Positions 26,708-37,266 of a DNA stretch of 64,000 nt are shown one piece after another. Below the pieces are notes generated by a model. The model made no database searches and was not told the DNA's origin. It was given only the letters and a program-made list of their open reading frames with translations. Numbering within the stretch: the first letter of the stretch is position 1; every line of letters starts with the position of its first letter. Source of the stretch: Alphaproteobacteria bacterium (GTDB lineage Bacteria; Pseudomonadota; Alphaproteobacteria; Micavibrionales; Micavibrionaceae); NCBI GenBank assembly GCA_020442475.1, contig JAGRKA010000005.1, forward strand, positions 1 through 64,000, in the 5' to 3' direction. Position numbers and translations under genes: made by a program.

Positions 26708-28000
26708 TCAAGCGGTTTTAATGTTTGAAAGGAAGACCTCGAGTTCACCGCGCAAATTCTCGGCCCTTTGAACGATCCGCCCCGTTGCGGATTTAAGATC
26801 GTTCGCTGCTGCTTTTGTCTGTGAGGCTGACTTCGTAACATTTGAAGCAACGCCGGTTACGATATTCGTACTGTCGGCGGCCCCTTGGGTACTACGCACG
26901 ATCTCGTCCATCGCAGCCGATTGTTCCTCCATTGCAGCCGCAATAGAGGTCGCAATCTCACTCATCTTCTCAATCGTCTCCGTTACATGCGCAATGGCAT
27001 CGACAGTCTTCTGCGTAGATTTCTGCGTCGCACCGACCTGCTGCTCGATCTCTTCGGTCGCCTTCGCAGTCTGAGCAGCCAGCGCCTTGACTTCCGAAGC
27101 CACAACGGCGAAGCCTTTCCCGGCCTCTCCAGCCCGCGCGGCCTCGATCGTCGCATTCAGCGCCAGCAAGTTTGTTTGCTCTGCAATATCCCGTATCAGA
27201 CTGACGATCTCGCCGATCGTATCAGAGCTCGTCTTGAGTCCCTGAATGGCTACATTCGCATCACCTGCACGCGTCACCGCATCCTGCGCAATATCAGACG
27301 AATGGCTAATCTGTGAAACGATTTCACGGATAGAAGCCGAAAGCTCCTCCGATGCCGAAGCCACCGTATTTACATTTCCGGACGCCGCTGTTGAAGTATC
27401 GATCAAACTCTTGGCTTGTTCTTCGCCGTAGTCAGCCACGGAACCCAGCCCGTCGGACGTATTGGACAAGCCCGTCATCGATTCCCCAAGCTCCTGAATA
27501 AAACCGCCGATATTCGTATCGAACGTATCAGTCAAAGACATCAAGCGACATGCAAAATCATTCTGCGCCGCTTCAAACGCATCAGCAGCCTTGTTAATGA
27601 CCTTCGTACCGTTCAAAAGGCTGCCATGCATCCCGTCCTCAAGGATACGGCGGAAATATTTTCCTTCATTCATACAGACCATCACGGCTGACGCCTCCCG
27701 GACAAAGGCATCGATATAATCGATCATATCGTTCGTCGCCTTTTGCATTTTACCGATCTGCCCGCCATCCGTGATATTCAAAACACGCGCTTCAAAATCG
27801 CCGTGCTGAAGACGGGTAATGATCGTCGCCGTTCTGCGTATTTCATAGATCGCTTTCCAACTGAGCAGAAAGGCACAAATAAGCAAAATACCAACCACAG
27901 CGCTGGTGATATGAGCCGGCGCGCCCAGATAGAGCGCCAAAACCCCTATGCCGATTGCAACCATTAAAACCTGTATACATAAAAGAGACGGTATTCTCAT
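26708..28000 (-). CDS. Methyl-accepting chemotaxis protein without periplasmic sensor
   Basis: A 430-residue chemoreceptor. Two closely spaced N-terminal membrane helices (about 5-47) leave almost no periplasmic loop. A HAMP-like region and a cytoplasmic segment around [22 protein letters not shown] follow, then the signalling hairpin whose tip reads [37 protein letters not shown] (quoted in parts: [25 protein letters not shown]). Signal detection is likely internal or by a partner; the PAS gene whose stop overlaps its start by four bases is the obvious candidate. No cheA, cheW or cheR is in the window. Confidence 0.92.
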   Translation of the reverse strand: MRIPSLLCIQVLMVAIGIGVLALYLGAPAHITSAVVGILLICAFLLSWKAIYEIRRTATIITRLQHGDFEARVLNITDGGQIGKMQKATNDMIDYIDAFVREASAVMVCMNEGKYFRRILEDGMHGSLLNGTKVINKAADAFEAAQNDFACRLMSLTDTFDTNIGGFIQELGESMTGLSNTSDGLGSVADYGEEQAKSLIDTSTAASGNVNTVASASEELSASIREIVSQISHSSDIAQDAVTRAGDANVAIQGLKTSSDTIGEIVSLIRDIAEQTNLLALNATIEAARAGEAGKGFAVVASEVKALAAQTAKATEEIEQQVGATQKSTQKTVDAIAHVTETIEKMSEIATSIAAAMEEQSAAMDEIVRSTQGAADSTNIVTGVASNVTKSASQTKAAANDLKSATGRIVQRAENLRGELEVFLSNIKTA

Positions 28001-28578
28001 GATTGCGCACTCCCTTCATGCGTGTGGCTGTCATCAGTATGATTAGCGGCCAAAGACAGGACGAACTCATCGTAGGACATCTCCTTTTCCTCAAGGATAG
28101 ACTCCAGCAAGGCCGATGCGCTGTTCATCCCGTCTTTGCGGTTTTTATGCCTGTCTTCTTCTTCGACCAGCCTCTTGTAGAGCGGGATGATCGTATTCTC
28201 CAAAACCGCACGACTGGGAACACGGCGGTTTGAATGATAAGAGGTCACTTGCCCCTCCGAATCGAAAGTCGGCGTCACATGAGCCAAGACCCAGTAATGG
28301 TCTCCGTTTTTCGACATGTTCACAATATAGGCAAACACCTCTTTTTTCCGCTCCAGCCTGCTCCATAAGAGCTGAAAAATACAGCGGGGCATGGACGGAT
28401 GCCGGATAATAGAATGCGGTTGCCCTAACAGCTCTTTTTCCGTGTAACCGGCAAGCCGGATAAAAACATCGTTCGTATAAGTCAGGTGTCCTTTGGGATT
28501 CGTTTTGCTAACGAGAATTTCATCCCTGTCAAAGACCCTTTCTTTACCCGTCAATTTGATATTTGGATTCGCGGCCAC
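27997..28578 (-). CDS. PAS-domain sensory protein (Aer-like)
   Basis: A 193-residue soluble protein dominated by a PAS domain of the Aer/redox type. Key parts are [56 protein letters not shown], and [20 protein letters not shown]. In Aer this fold binds FAD. The frame is open back to 28821, but the GTG at 28578 has AGAGGA eight bases upstream and begins exactly at the domain. Its stop overlaps the chemoreceptor start (ATGA, 27997-28000), so the two are probably made together and act as one split receptor. Confidence 0.85.
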   Translation of the reverse strand: MAANPNIKLTGKERVFDRDEILVSKTNPKGHLTYTNDVFIRLAGYTEKELLGQPHSIIRHPSMPRCIFQLLWSRLERKKEVFAYIVNMSKNGDHYWVLAHVTPTFDSEGQVTSYHSNRRVPSRAVLENTIIPLYKRLVEEEDRHKNRKDGMNSASALLESILEEKEMSYDEFVLSLAANHTDDSHTHEGSAQS

Positions 28579-28836
28579 GTTTTTTTCCTCTTTTAAAAAA
28601 CAAAAAAGACATGCAATACAGAATTTTACAGATTCAATTTTGAGGTGGGGTACTCCAGAGCATGTCGAGACATCATGCAGCTTTAAGAAGCGTACACCCA
28701 TAAGTTGAAAATGCAATAAAACCGATTGCACACATATCGGCGTATGCGCCTTTTGAAAACTGAGCGGACAAAAATATGTGCACGGGAGTCGCTTTTTCAA
28801 ACCATCCATGCGATAGAGCATATGTTTTGGAGAAAG

Positions 28837-29928
28837 ATGATGACCCCGGCTTTACACAAATTACTACGCGCTCACTACCATGACCTGAAAGGCTACGTGT
28901 CCGCAGGGATGGAAGTTGAGAAAGACGAAACACGCATTTTCATGAACGCGAATGAAAATCCTTACATGCTGCCCGGGTTGGAGGGGCTGAGCCGCTATCC
29001 GGAACCGCAGCCGCCCGCACTGCTGGAGGCCTATGCACGCGCTTACGGCGTAGAGGCCGATCAGATCGTGATGACCCGCGGTGCGGATGAAGCCATCGCC
29101 GTTCTGGTTAAGCTCTTTTGTGAGCCACACAAGGATGCGATCCTGATCTGCCCGCCGACATTCGGCATATACGGGGTGGATGCCCGCTCCATGCCCGCCG
29201 GAGTCGTCGAGGTCCCGCTCCTGAAACAAGACGGAACCTTTACGCTTGATACGGACGGCATCGTTCAAGCCGTCAAAAACGCCGCAAATGGGATCAAAAT
29301 CGTCTTTTTATGCTCGCCCAATAATCCGACGGGCACGTCGTTCGACCATGAAGGCATTTCTGTGCTCTGTGAAAAACTGGAAGGCGAAGCCGTTGTCGTC
29401 CTTGATGAAACCTATGCCGAGTTTTCGCAAGCCGGTTCCATGTGCGCCGATCTGGCCAGTACGCCGAACCTGATCATTCTGCGGACACTCTCTAAATCCT
29501 ATGCGCTGGCCGGTATGCGGATGGGGTGCTTTATCTGCGGCGATACGGATTTTATCCATCTGGCCAGGACAAAGGCACTGGAAGCCTATCCTTTGCCCCG
29601 CACCTCTATTGAAGCGGCTTTCCACGCGCTCTCGCCGGAAATCAGCGCGATCGTACACGAGAATATCCGCAAAATCCTTGCGGAGCGGAACCGGCTTGAA
29701 AAAGCGCTTCAGGAAAGCGCGCAAGTCGTGCACATCTACCCTTCGGACGCAAACTTTTTGCTGGTGAAGATGAAGGATGCTACGGGCTTTCACGCCTTTG
29801 CCGCTCAAAACAATATGATCCTGCGCGATTTTTCAGATAAGCCGGGAACAGAAAACTGCCTGCGGATTTCGATCGGCACGCCGGAAGAAAATGAACGGCT
29901 TCTTGAGCTTCTACAGGCCTTTTCGTAA
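28837..29928 (+). CDS. hisC: Histidinol-phosphate aminotransferase family enzyme
   Basis: A PLP-dependent fold-type I aminotransferase of 363 residues; in histidine synthesis it converts imidazole-acetol phosphate to histidinol phosphate. Visible blocks are NANENPYMLPG, RYPEPQPPALLEAYA, RGADEAIAVL, CPPTFGIYG, SPNNPTGTS, LDETYAEFS, and TLSKSYALAGMRMG with the PLP lysine. ATGs at 28837 and 28840 both follow GGAGA; upstream codons to 28726 are not needed. It stands alone on the plus strand, not with other his genes, so a role in another transamination (for example of aromatic keto acids) cannot be excluded. Confidence 0.88.
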   Translation: MMTPALHKLLRAHYHDLKGYVSAGMEVEKDETRIFMNANENPYMLPGLEGLSRYPEPQPPALLEAYARAYGVEADQIVMTRGADEAIAVLVKLFCEPHKDAILICPPTFGIYGVDARSMPAGVVEVPLLKQDGTFTLDTDGIVQAVKNAANGIKIVFLCSPNNPTGTSFDHEGISVLCEKLEGEAVVVLDETYAEFSQAGSMCADLASTPNLIILRTLSKSYALAGMRMGCFICGDTDFIHLARTKALEAYPLPRTSIEAAFHALSPEISAIVHENIRKILAERNRLEKALQESAQVVHIYPSDANFLLVKMKDATGFHAFAAQNNMILRDFSDKPGTENCLRISIGTPEENERLLELLQAFS

Positions 29929-29939
29929 TCGGAAAAATC

Positions 29940-30260
29940 CTATATCTGGTAATCCGCGGGCGCAAGCGAGACCTTCAACCCATCAAGCTCTTCGCTCATA
30001 ATGATCTGGCAGGACAAGCGGGAATTGTCGGCAACATTAAAGGCCTCGTCCAGCATTTCCTCTTCGTCATCGCGCATGGCCGGAATCTTTTCAACCCAGT
30101 CTTCATCCACATAGACATGGCAGGTCGCACAGGCACAAGCGCCACCGCACTCGGCCTTAATCGGCAGACCATGATCGCGAATGATTTCCATCACACGCCA
30201 GCCTTCGACTGCGGCCAGCGCGTGTTCAACACCATCAGGATCCGTAACGTAAATTTTCAT
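29940..30260 (-). CDS. Adrenodoxin-type 2Fe-2S ferredoxin
   Basis: A 106-residue electron carrier. The cluster ligands follow the vertebrate/bacterial adrenodoxin pattern C-x5-C-x2-C-x36-C: Cys38, Cys44, Cys47 and Cys84 (AECGGACACATCHVYV, RLSCQIIM). Family members serve iron-sulfur cluster assembly, P450s or heme A synthesis. The gene overlaps the start side of a membrane-protein gene by four bases and lies near ctaA, whose enzyme needs electrons from a ferredoxin in some systems; that link is inference. Confidence 0.93.
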   Translation of the reverse strand: MKIYVTDPDGVEHALAAVEGWRVMEIIRDHGLPIKAECGGACACATCHVYVDEDWVEKIPAMRDDEEEMLDEAFNVADNSRLSCQIIMSEELDGLKVSLAPADYQI

Positions 30261-31021
30261 GGCTGCTTCCGCTTCTGCGCCCCTTCATAAATCGAGCGTA
30301 TTCCATACGCCATTGCCACGGAAGAGACAAGAGCCACAAGCATTTCAACAGCTCCCTGTATTGCCGCCATAACGACCATATAAGGCAAGGATAACGTCTC
30401 ACCTTGTGCAGGAAGGGCCGCCAGAACAAGCTGTGAAACGATCACAAGGAACAAACCAAAGGGCACAAAGCACAAGAGCCATGTCCCGATCATATAAAAG
30501 GACGTTCTATATCCTCTGGCCTTGAACAAAAAATCTTTGACTGAATAGCCCAGTACGACAGGGATATAGAGCCATATCAACCGAAAGGCCCAAAGCGTAA
30601 AAGCCAGCAGCAACAAGGCGGCCACGAACGATTCTCCTGTCGGCGGCGGCGCTTCCGCCGGAGCCTGCGCTTGCCCCGTCAAGGCCAGCGCGGATAAAAG
30701 GGACATAATCAGTTGAATCAGCACATAGACGATCATGGCGGCAATAATTGTCCTGACATAGGCGGGGCCTTCTGCATCCCGGCCCGGCAAAAGCGCATGG
30801 CGTACAACCATGCAAACCAGCCAGCCTTCGGCAAAATAAGAGGGCAGAAGGAACAGACCTTGCCGTAAAAAATTCTCCTCAAGACCCAAAAGAATCACAG
30901 CGGCAAAACAGCCCAGCTTCACCATAAGCGGTAAAAAGGCTAGCCGTGCAAGCATCTGACGCTTTTCCCAGACGAACTGATAGCTTTGCGCCGCCGAATC
31001 TACAAAATCAAATGCCGCCAT
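30257..31021 (-). CDS. Polytopic membrane protein of unknown function
   Basis: A 254-residue protein with about five to six membrane helices (for example FAAVILLGLEENFL, TIIAAMIVYVLIQLIMSLL, FVAALLLLAFTLWAFRLIW, MIGTWLLCFVPFGLFLVIV). A short cytoplasmic start FDFVDSAAQSYQFVWEKR precedes them. I do not recognise a family. Its stop overlaps the ferredoxin start by four bases, so the two are co-translated. It is divergent from ctaA. Confidence 0.7.
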   Translation of the reverse strand: MAAFDFVDSAAQSYQFVWEKRQMLARLAFLPLMVKLGCFAAVILLGLEENFLRQGLFLLPSYFAEGWLVCMVVRHALLPGRDAEGPAYVRTIIAAMIVYVLIQLIMSLLSALALTGQAQAPAEAPPPTGESFVAALLLLAFTLWAFRLIWLYIPVVLGYSVKDFLFKARGYRTSFYMIGTWLLCFVPFGLFLVIVSQLVLAALPAQGETLSLPYMVVMAAIQGAVEMLVALVSSVAMAYGIRSIYEGAQKRKQP

Positions 31022-31125
31022 ATCGGAACCGGTCCGCCTTCACTTTTTTACAGCTTTTCCTCTCCCCCTTGTTTAGCACAGGATATTCCTGATAGATAGG
31101 CACGGCAGGCATAAAGGAGGCCAAA

Positions 31126-32160
31126 ATGACACAGCCATACAGACCGTATGAAGCGCACCCGCAAGCCAAAGCCCTTGTGCTTTGGCTGTTTTGCAGCGCA
31201 GGCCTAGTCTTCGCCATGATCGTCGTCGGCGCCATTACCCGCCTGACGGAATCAGGCCTGTCAATGGTGGAATGGCGGCCCTTGATGGGTGCGCTCCCCC
31301 CCTTGAACGAAGAGGAATGGCACCGCGTTTTTACGCTCTATAAGGCCAGCCCCGAATATACAGCCAAAAATTTCTGGATGAGCCTTGAGGATTTCAAACG
31401 AATTTTCTTCTGGGAATGGTTCCACCGGCTGCTTGGGCGGACAATAGGGCTGGTCTACGCCCTGCCGCTCCTCTATTTCTGGGTCCGCCGCATGATCCCG
31501 CAAGGATTTAAACTCAGATTGCTGGGGTTGCTGGCCCTCGGCGGCGCGCAAGGGCTGATGGGCTGGGTTATGGTCCAAAGCGGCCTTATCGACCGTCCCT
31601 CCGTCAGCCATTTCAGACTTGCCGCCCATTTATCACTGGCCCTGCTGATTTTCAGCCTGCTCCTCTGGACTGCGCTGAGTTTGCGGGGCGTTCAACCCGC
31701 TCCGCACAAAGCACTCTACCGCCATGCGAAAATCGCTCTAGGTTTTCTGATTTGTACGATTCTCTGGGGTGCATTTACCGCCGGGCTGGATGCCGGGCTG
31801 GTCTATAACGAGACATTCCCCAAAATGGGTGGACGCTGGATTCCGCCGGAAGTTTTCGGGCATGGCCCGGCCTGGCTGGCCCTCCTGCAAAAACCTGAGG
31901 GCGTCCAGTTTCTTCACCGCTGGCTAGCCGTCTCAACCGTGCTGGTAATCAGCAGCCTGTGGCTTCACGGTTATTTAAAACGATACGGATCGTTAGCCTT
32001 TCACCTGCTGGCTGTTATGGTTTTTGTGCAATTTACCCTTGGGCTATGGACGCTCCTGTCCGGCGTGTGGATTCCCGCCGCCGCCCTGCATCAGAGCGGC
32101 GCGGTTCTGCTTCTGGCCCTTTTGATTATCAATCTGAAAAAGCTTGGAAGACGTTGTTGA
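31126..32160 (+). CDS. ctaA: Heme A synthase, Cox15/CtaA type 2
   Basis: Oxidises the C8 methyl group of heme O to a formyl group, making heme A for aa3-type oxidase. The 344-residue protein has eight hydrophobic segments and the family blocks GAITRLTESGLSMVEWRP, FFWEWFHRLLGR (with the His ligand), SHFRLAAHLSLAL, FLHRWLA and ALHQSGA. Those supply the four conserved histidines of the twin four-helix bundles. The long ITRLTESGLSMVEW region is typical of the alphaproteobacterial and mitochondrial type. AAGGAGG lies upstream of the ATG. Its presence implies a heme A oxidase elsewhere in the genome. Confidence 0.95.
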   Translation: MTQPYRPYEAHPQAKALVLWLFCSAGLVFAMIVVGAITRLTESGLSMVEWRPLMGALPPLNEEEWHRVFTLYKASPEYTAKNFWMSLEDFKRIFFWEWFHRLLGRTIGLVYALPLLYFWVRRMIPQGFKLRLLGLLALGGAQGLMGWVMVQSGLIDRPSVSHFRLAAHLSLALLIFSLLLWTALSLRGVQPAPHKALYRHAKIALGFLICTILWGAFTAGLDAGLVYNETFPKMGGRWIPPEVFGHGPAWLALLQKPEGVQFLHRWLAVSTVLVISSLWLHGYLKRYGSLAFHLLAVMVFVQFTLGLWTLLSGVWIPAAALHQSGAVLLLALLIINLKKLGRRC

Positions 32161-32171
32161 CACGTCTCTTT

Positions 32172-32233
32172 CCTGGATCCCCGCCGTTTAACCCTCCTTC
32201 GCCGAAGGCTCCGGAGGGCGCGGGGATGACGAA
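32172..32233. terminator. Palindromic terminator/repeat between convergent ctaA and valS
   Basis: A nested inverted repeat. GGATCCCCGC pairs with GCGGGGATGAC around an inner hairpin CCCTCC...GGAGGG, and a CTTCG/CGAAG stem lies within. The outer arms match a widely seen CTGGATCCCCGC...CGGGGATGACG intergenic repeat type. It sits between two genes that end facing each other and likely terminates both. Confidence 0.6.
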
Positions 32234-32244
32234 AGATGAAAGCT

Positions 32245-34905
32245 CTAGGCCGCTGCCAACTGTTTAAGTGCCTGAGCAAGCTTCTCCCGTGTCGCTTCCG
32301 CTTCGGCGCGGCGGGATTTTTGTTCCTCCACGATATCGGCGGGTGCGTTATCGACGAACGCCTTGTTCCCCAGCTTTTTCTCAATGGCCCGGATATCGTC
32401 TTCAAGCTTCGTAATCTGTTTTTCCAGCCGCGTGCGCTCGGCATCAAGGTCAATGATATCAGCCACGGGCATGATTAAGGTCGCCTCGTCCAAAATAGCC
32501 TGCAAGGACCCTGCCGGAACGGCGCTGCCAGCCTGTGCGATGCTCTCAAGACGGGCCATACGCTTGATGATCTCATCATAACGCGCAAGACGCTCTTGCG
32601 TGCCCACATCGGTATCCTTAACCAGAAGGTCAATCTTCGCGCCTGCCGGGACGTTCATATTCGCCCGGACGGAACGAATCTCACTAATCAGGCGAATGAG
32701 CCAGTCCATTTCTTCGGCAGCTTCCGGCGCGGCCAAATCGGACCCGTAAGACGCATAATCATACGTAACCAGCCGATCATCCTTTTTCCTCTCGGCAAGC
32801 TGCGCATAGAGCTCCTCCGTGATAAAGGGCATAAACGGGTTGAGCATAATCAAAATCTGCTCCAGCACCCAGCCGGTCGCCGCCCGCGTTTCTTCCGCAA
32901 GCGCATGGCTTTCTTCCTGCAGGATCGGCTTTGTGAATTCCAGATACCAGTCGCAGAACGTCCCCCATGTAAACTGATAGATCGCGCCCGCAGCCTCGTT
33001 GAAACGGTATTCAGCAATGGCGGTATCAATCGCTTCCCGCGCTTCTATCACTGCCCCGATAATCCATTTATTGGGTACGGCCTCTACGGCAGCAGGATTA
33101 AAGCCGGGACGCGGCGCGCAATTATTCATTTCGCAGTAACGCGCGGCGTTCCAAAGCTTCGTCGCAAAATTCCGATAGCCCGCCACCCGGTCCTCAGACA
33201 GGCGGATATCGCGGCCTTGCGTCGCCATCGCTGCAAGCGTAAAGCGCAACGCATCGGCCCCGAACTTATCCGTCAATTCCAGCGGATCAATCACATTACC
33301 CTTTGATTTGGACATTTTCTGCCCCTTGGAATCGCGTACGAGGGCATGGATATACACGTCCTTAAACGGTACATCCCCCATGAAATGCAGTCCCATCATC
33401 ATCATGCGCGACACCCAGAAGGTGATGATATCAAAACCTGTCACCAGCACGTCGCCGGGATAATAACGCTCCAGCATCTTTTGCACGTCCGGTGTCTCTT
33501 CCGGCCAGCCCAGCGTTGAAAACGGCCAGAGCGCGGAGGAAAACCATGTATCCAGAACGTCTTCGTCACGGGTCAGTGTAACGCCTGCACCGGCCTCGGC
33601 CTGGGCTTCTTCTTCCGTCTCCGCGACATAGACATGACCGGCCTCGTCATACCAAGCCGGAATACGGTGCCCCCACCAGAGCTGGCGGGAAATACACCAT
33701 GGAAGCTGATTTTCAAGCCAGTCGAAATAGATATTTTCATACTGTTTCGGGTGGAATGTCGTCCGCCCAGCGCGTACCGCCTCGATCGCCGGTTTAGCCA
33801 GAGTCGGCGTATCCACATACCATTGATCCGTTAAATAGGGCTCGATTACGACCCCGCCCCGGTCCCCGTAAGGCACCAGATGCACATGGTCCTCGATCTT
33901 GTCCAGCAGGCCCAGCGCTTCGAAATCCTCAACGACCTTTTTGCGAGCTGCCTCCCGCGAAAGACCCTGATACTCTGCCGGGCAGTTCTCATTCATCCGC
34001 GCATCCGGCGTCAGGATATTGATCAGCAGCACACCTTCATCCTTGTGGCGCTTATAGACCTCGAAATCGTTAAAATCGTGCGCCGCCGTAATCTTGACCG
34101 CGCCGGAGCCGAAATCGGCCTTGACGTACTCATCCGCAACAATCGGAATCAAGCGGTCCATGATCGGCAAGCGGCATTTTTTCCCGATCAAATGCTTATA
34201 GCGCTCATCATCGGGGTGAACGGCAACGGCTCCATCTCCCAGAATCGTTTCGGGCCGTGTCGTAGCGATGGAAATATCGCCGCTACCGTCTTCGATCGGA
34301 TAGCGAACATGATAGAATTTTCCTTTGATCTCCTTGTGCTCAACCTCCAGATCAGAGATCGCCGTGAGCAGTTTCGGGTCCCAGTTGACGAGCCGCTTGT
34401 CTTTATAGATCAGTCCTTCTTTATAGAGCCGCACAAAAACCTTCAGAACCGCTTTTGACAGGCCTTCATCCATCGTAAAGCGTTCCCTCGCCCAGTCCGG
34501 CGTTGCCCCCAGCGCCCGCATCTGGCGCACAATCGTACCGCCGGATTCTTCCTTCCATGCCCAGATCCGCTCCAGGAATTTTTCCCGGCCCATATCACGA
34601 CGGTTAAGCCCTTCAGCCTCCAACTTGCGCTCGACAACCATCTGTGTTGCGATCCCCGCATGATCTGTTCCCGGCTGCCAGAGCGCATCACGGCCATTCA
34701 TACGGGCATGGCGAATCAGCACGTCCTGCAAGGTCGTATTGAGCGCATGCCCCATATGCAGGCTGCCGGTCACGTTGGGCGGGGGCATCATAATTGTAAA
34801 GGGCGTGGAATTGCGTTCAGGATCGCAGGCAAATACCCCGTCCTTTTCCCAGCTTTCGTAGAGTTTTTGTTCTATGGATTTCGGGTCGAATGTCTTGTCG
34901 AGCAT
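32245..34905 (-). CDS. valS: Valyl-tRNA synthetase
   Basis: Class Ia aminoacyl-tRNA synthetase of 886 residues that charges tRNA-Val and edits misactivated threonine. The HIGH signature is in [13 protein letters not shown] (near 45), and the KMSKS loop is in [14 protein letters not shown] (near 530). The editing domain lies between them ([14 protein letters not shown]). The C-terminal coiled coil ends the protein ([20 protein letters not shown]). The neighbouring PopZ-type gene upstream on the same strand is a conserved alphaproteobacterial arrangement. Confidence 0.98.
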   Translation of the reverse strand: MLDKTFDPKSIEQKLYESWEKDGVFACDPERNSTPFTIMMPPPNVTGSLHMGHALNTTLQDVLIRHARMNGRDALWQPGTDHAGIATQMVVERKLEAEGLNRRDMGREKFLERIWAWKEESGGTIVRQMRALGATPDWARERFTMDEGLSKAVLKVFVRLYKEGLIYKDKRLVNWDPKLLTAISDLEVEHKEIKGKFYHVRYPIEDGSGDISIATTRPETILGDGAVAVHPDDERYKHLIGKKCRLPIMDRLIPIVADEYVKADFGSGAVKITAAHDFNDFEVYKRHKDEGVLLINILTPDARMNENCPAEYQGLSREAARKKVVEDFEALGLLDKIEDHVHLVPYGDRGGVVIEPYLTDQWYVDTPTLAKPAIEAVRAGRTTFHPKQYENIYFDWLENQLPWCISRQLWWGHRIPAWYDEAGHVYVAETEEEAQAEAGAGVTLTRDEDVLDTWFSSALWPFSTLGWPEETPDVQKMLERYYPGDVLVTGFDIITFWVSRMMMMGLHFMGDVPFKDVYIHALVRDSKGQKMSKSKGNVIDPLELTDKFGADALRFTLAAMATQGRDIRLSEDRVAGYRNFATKLWNAARYCEMNNCAPRPGFNPAAVEAVPNKWIIGAVIEAREAIDTAIAEYRFNEAAGAIYQFTWGTFCDWYLEFTKPILQEESHALAEETRAATGWVLEQILIMLNPFMPFITEELYAQLAERKKDDRLVTYDYASYGSDLAAPEAAEEMDWLIRLISEIRSVRANMNVPAGAKIDLLVKDTDVGTQERLARYDEIIKRMARLESIAQAGSAVPAGSLQAILDEATLIMPVADIIDLDAERTRLEKQITKLEDDIRAIEKKLGNKAFVDNAPADIVEEQKSRRAEAEATREKLAQALKQLAAA

Positions 34906-35000
34906 GATCTTTTAGCCGCTAAAAAGTTAACAGCTTGATAGTTAACAACTCATATTGAACATATCAACCGTTAAGTACCGGATTCGGGGGAGGCTAACAC

Positions 35001-35600
35001 TTACTCATCAAGAGCACGTTTGGCAACACGCTCAAGCTCCTCCTGAACCAATCGCTCAATCATGGAGGGCAGATTTTTATCCAGCCAACCACGCAACAAA
35101 GGCTTGAGCTCCGTACGAACGATCTCTTCCAGCGTAATCCCGCCATGCTCAACCGCCGTCTTGCGAGCAAGCTCTGCGAAGCCTTCATATGCGGCATTTT
35201 CTGCATTTCCTGTCAAAATCGACTCCAGATCCTCTTCGACAGGCGCTGCCTTAATCTGAGACTCCGGTTCAGGCTCTGGCGTCGGTTCGGGAACAACTTC
35301 AGACTCCGGCTCAGACTCGAAAGCCTCCTCTTCCGGATCACGCATATCAATTTCGACGGATTCAGGCTCCGCCACCGGCTCAGGCTCTTCATCGACCTTA
35401 TCCGTCAATTCGACGATATCGTCCTCAGCTTCCGCAGATGTGTCCGGCTCGGGGGCAGGTTCCGGCTCCGCAGGTATATCATCCTGCGGCTCATCCGGAA
35501 CACCGGCCTCTTCCTCGTCGTCATCGGAGATAATCTGCCGGATTGAGGCGAGAATCTCCTCGATGGAAGGCTCCTGCTCTGTATCTTTTTCTTCTGCCAT
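35001..35600 (-). CDS. popZ: PopZ-like polar organising protein (DUF2497)
   Basis: PopZ forms a network at the cell pole and anchors the chromosomal centromere and signalling proteins. This 199-residue protein has the three expected parts. The N-terminal helix is EPSIEEILASIRQIISDDDE (11-30). A long Pro/Glu/Asp linker covers about 30-125. The C-terminal oligomerisation region is EEIVRTELKPLLRGWLDKN followed by LPSMIERLVQEELERV. Length and layout match Caulobacter PopZ. The position beside valS is also as in Caulobacter relatives. Confidence 0.9.
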   Translation of the reverse strand: MAEEKDTEQEPSIEEILASIRQIISDDDEEEAGVPDEPQDDIPAEPEPAPEPDTSAEAEDDIVELTDKVDEEPEPVAEPESVEIDMRDPEEEAFESEPESEVVPEPTPEPEPESQIKAAPVEEDLESILTGNAENAAYEGFAELARKTAVEHGGITLEEIVRTELKPLLRGWLDKNLPSMIERLVQEELERVAKRALDE

Positions 35601-35673
35601 TGAGGACGCTTTGTTTTTTCAAACTGTTACCCTCGCCAGTTTCTACCATTGGGAGGAGCTTGTCAAAGAGGGA

Positions 35674-37239
35674 TTACCCCCCAGACCCCAGCCTATCCAC
35701 ACCCATATTTGAATTTTCTGTTCCAGACGCTGCAGAGGCCATATCCGCGAATCCTAAAACTTCCGGCGTCAGAGCGCCAAGTTTAGACAAGAGCGTGAAT
35801 TCGGCGACGATTTTATTACGCTCGGCTGTGACCAGCGCAACCTGCGCATCTAAAAACTCCTGATCGGCATCCAGAGAATCCAGAACCGTGCGTGAACCGA
35901 ACTCGGCCTCTGCATGGACACCTTCCTGCGCCGTCCGGGAGGCCTCAACCTGCGCCTGACGGGCTTCGATTTCAGCGCGCGCAGCCTCCAAGGCCTCCCA
36001 TGCGCTGACAACGGATTCGCGTACCTGCCGCTTAGCCTCCTGTATCTCCATAAAACGCTGATTGGCGCGGTGCTTGGCTTCCCGTACACGTGAACGCACA
36101 GCGCCAGCCTGATACAAGGGTATGTGCGCAGATACACCGACAAGCTCTGTCGTTTGCTCGTCAGTCACGCCCGGAGACGGATCATACGTCCTGTTCCACG
36201 ACCCAAAAAACTCAAGCTCCGGCAACAATTCGCCAAAAATACCGTCAACATCTTCTTCTGCTGCACGATGACCGCTTAACGCGGCTATCACAAGCGGGCT
36301 TTTCGTATCCGCTACCGCCAGCGCCTCATCCAGTGTACCGGGAACCGGCAAGACCAGTGAAGGCTGCTCCAGAGCCTCCGGCACAACATCCGTAATCTGG
36401 ACCATACGCGCCTTACTGGCTTGTAAATCCCCGCGTGTCTTGATTTTTTCGGATTCACTGCGTGCCAACCGAGCCTCTGCTTGCGATACATCCGTTTTTG
36501 TCAGCTCCCCGACCTCAAACCGGTAGCGCGTGGCCTCAAGCTGGCGGGCGATGACCTCTCGGTTATTTCCGCTCAGTTCCAACAGAGCGCCATCCCTTAG
36601 CACATCCATATAAGCCGTCGCCGCCTCCAAAAGCACATCCTGCTCTTCGGCTGCGACCAGCGCTGTCTGGGCTTCAATCGTATGGCGGGCTGCCTTGGTC
36701 TGCGCCAAGGTCCGACCACCGCGAAAGAGCGGTTGGTTGAGGGACAAAGATATATCCTTGGGCGTCGATCCGTCCCCGCCAAAGCTGCTCCCCTCCACAT
36801 CCGTTACACTGACGCTGCCATCTGCGGAAACAGTGGGCCGCCAGCCGGACAAAGCCTGAGAAAGCTTTTCCTCAACCGCCTTTAATTCTGCGCGGGCCGC
36901 CTTGAGCGACGGATTGTTCGTATATGTCCGGCCAAGTACATGCCTTAAATCCTGCGCGGATACGTCTTGTGTATCTTGTACGGGGCGGACGGGACCAAAA
37001 ATCTCGGCCTGCGCGACTGCCGGATCAAGAGAGAGAGCCTGATCACTAACAGCCTTGTCTCCAGACATATCTGAGGCCGGAGCAGGAGCGGGATTAATGA
37101 CAAGGATCGGCGGCGCAGCGCCCCCCTTTTCCTGCGCCCCTCCAGCAGCCTGCGCCGAAAAAGAAAAACCAAGCATACTTACGGCAACTAAAACGGTTTT
37201 GAGCGAGAGCGGGTATTTGAATATCATCTTGCTTTGCAT
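35674..37239 (-). CDS. tolC: TolC-family outer membrane channel
   Basis: A 521-residue protein with signal peptide (cleaved near SAQA/AGG, residue 32) and the repeated long helical segments of TolC (AARAELKAVEEKLSQALSGW; AETGTRYRFEVGELTKTD-type hairpin AKTDVSQAEARLARSE). It forms the outer-membrane duct for type I secretion and efflux. It is the only TolC outside the RND operon in this window, so it could serve the type I exporter at 53-58 kb. That exporter lacks its own outer-membrane gene. It follows popZ-valS in a common order with pcm upstream. Confidence 0.92.
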   Translation of the reverse strand: MQSKMIFKYPLSLKTVLVAVSMLGFSFSAQAAGGAQEKGGAAPPILVINPAPAPASDMSGDKAVSDQALSLDPAVAQAEIFGPVRPVQDTQDVSAQDLRHVLGRTYTNNPSLKAARAELKAVEEKLSQALSGWRPTVSADGSVSVTDVEGSSFGGDGSTPKDISLSLNQPLFRGGRTLAQTKAARHTIEAQTALVAAEEQDVLLEAATAYMDVLRDGALLELSGNNREVIARQLEATRYRFEVGELTKTDVSQAEARLARSESEKIKTRGDLQASKARMVQITDVVPEALEQPSLVLPVPGTLDEALAVADTKSPLVIAALSGHRAAEEDVDGIFGELLPELEFFGSWNRTYDPSPGVTDEQTTELVGVSAHIPLYQAGAVRSRVREAKHRANQRFMEIQEAKRQVRESVVSAWEALEAARAEIEARQAQVEASRTAQEGVHAEAEFGSRTVLDSLDADQEFLDAQVALVTAERNKIVAEFTLLSKLGALTPEVLGFADMASAASGTENSNMGVDRLGSGG

Positions 37240-37266
37240 GATTTTTTATCCGCCTTAAAAAAAATC

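Noticed and set aside
28579-28821. N-terminal extension of the PAS protein
   Set aside because: The upstream codons give a Cys/Phe-rich leader with no domain; GTG 28578 has a good ribosome-binding site and starts at the PAS region.
32596-33306. Plus-strand open frame of 236 residues
   Set aside because: Antisense to valS, whose assignment is certain.
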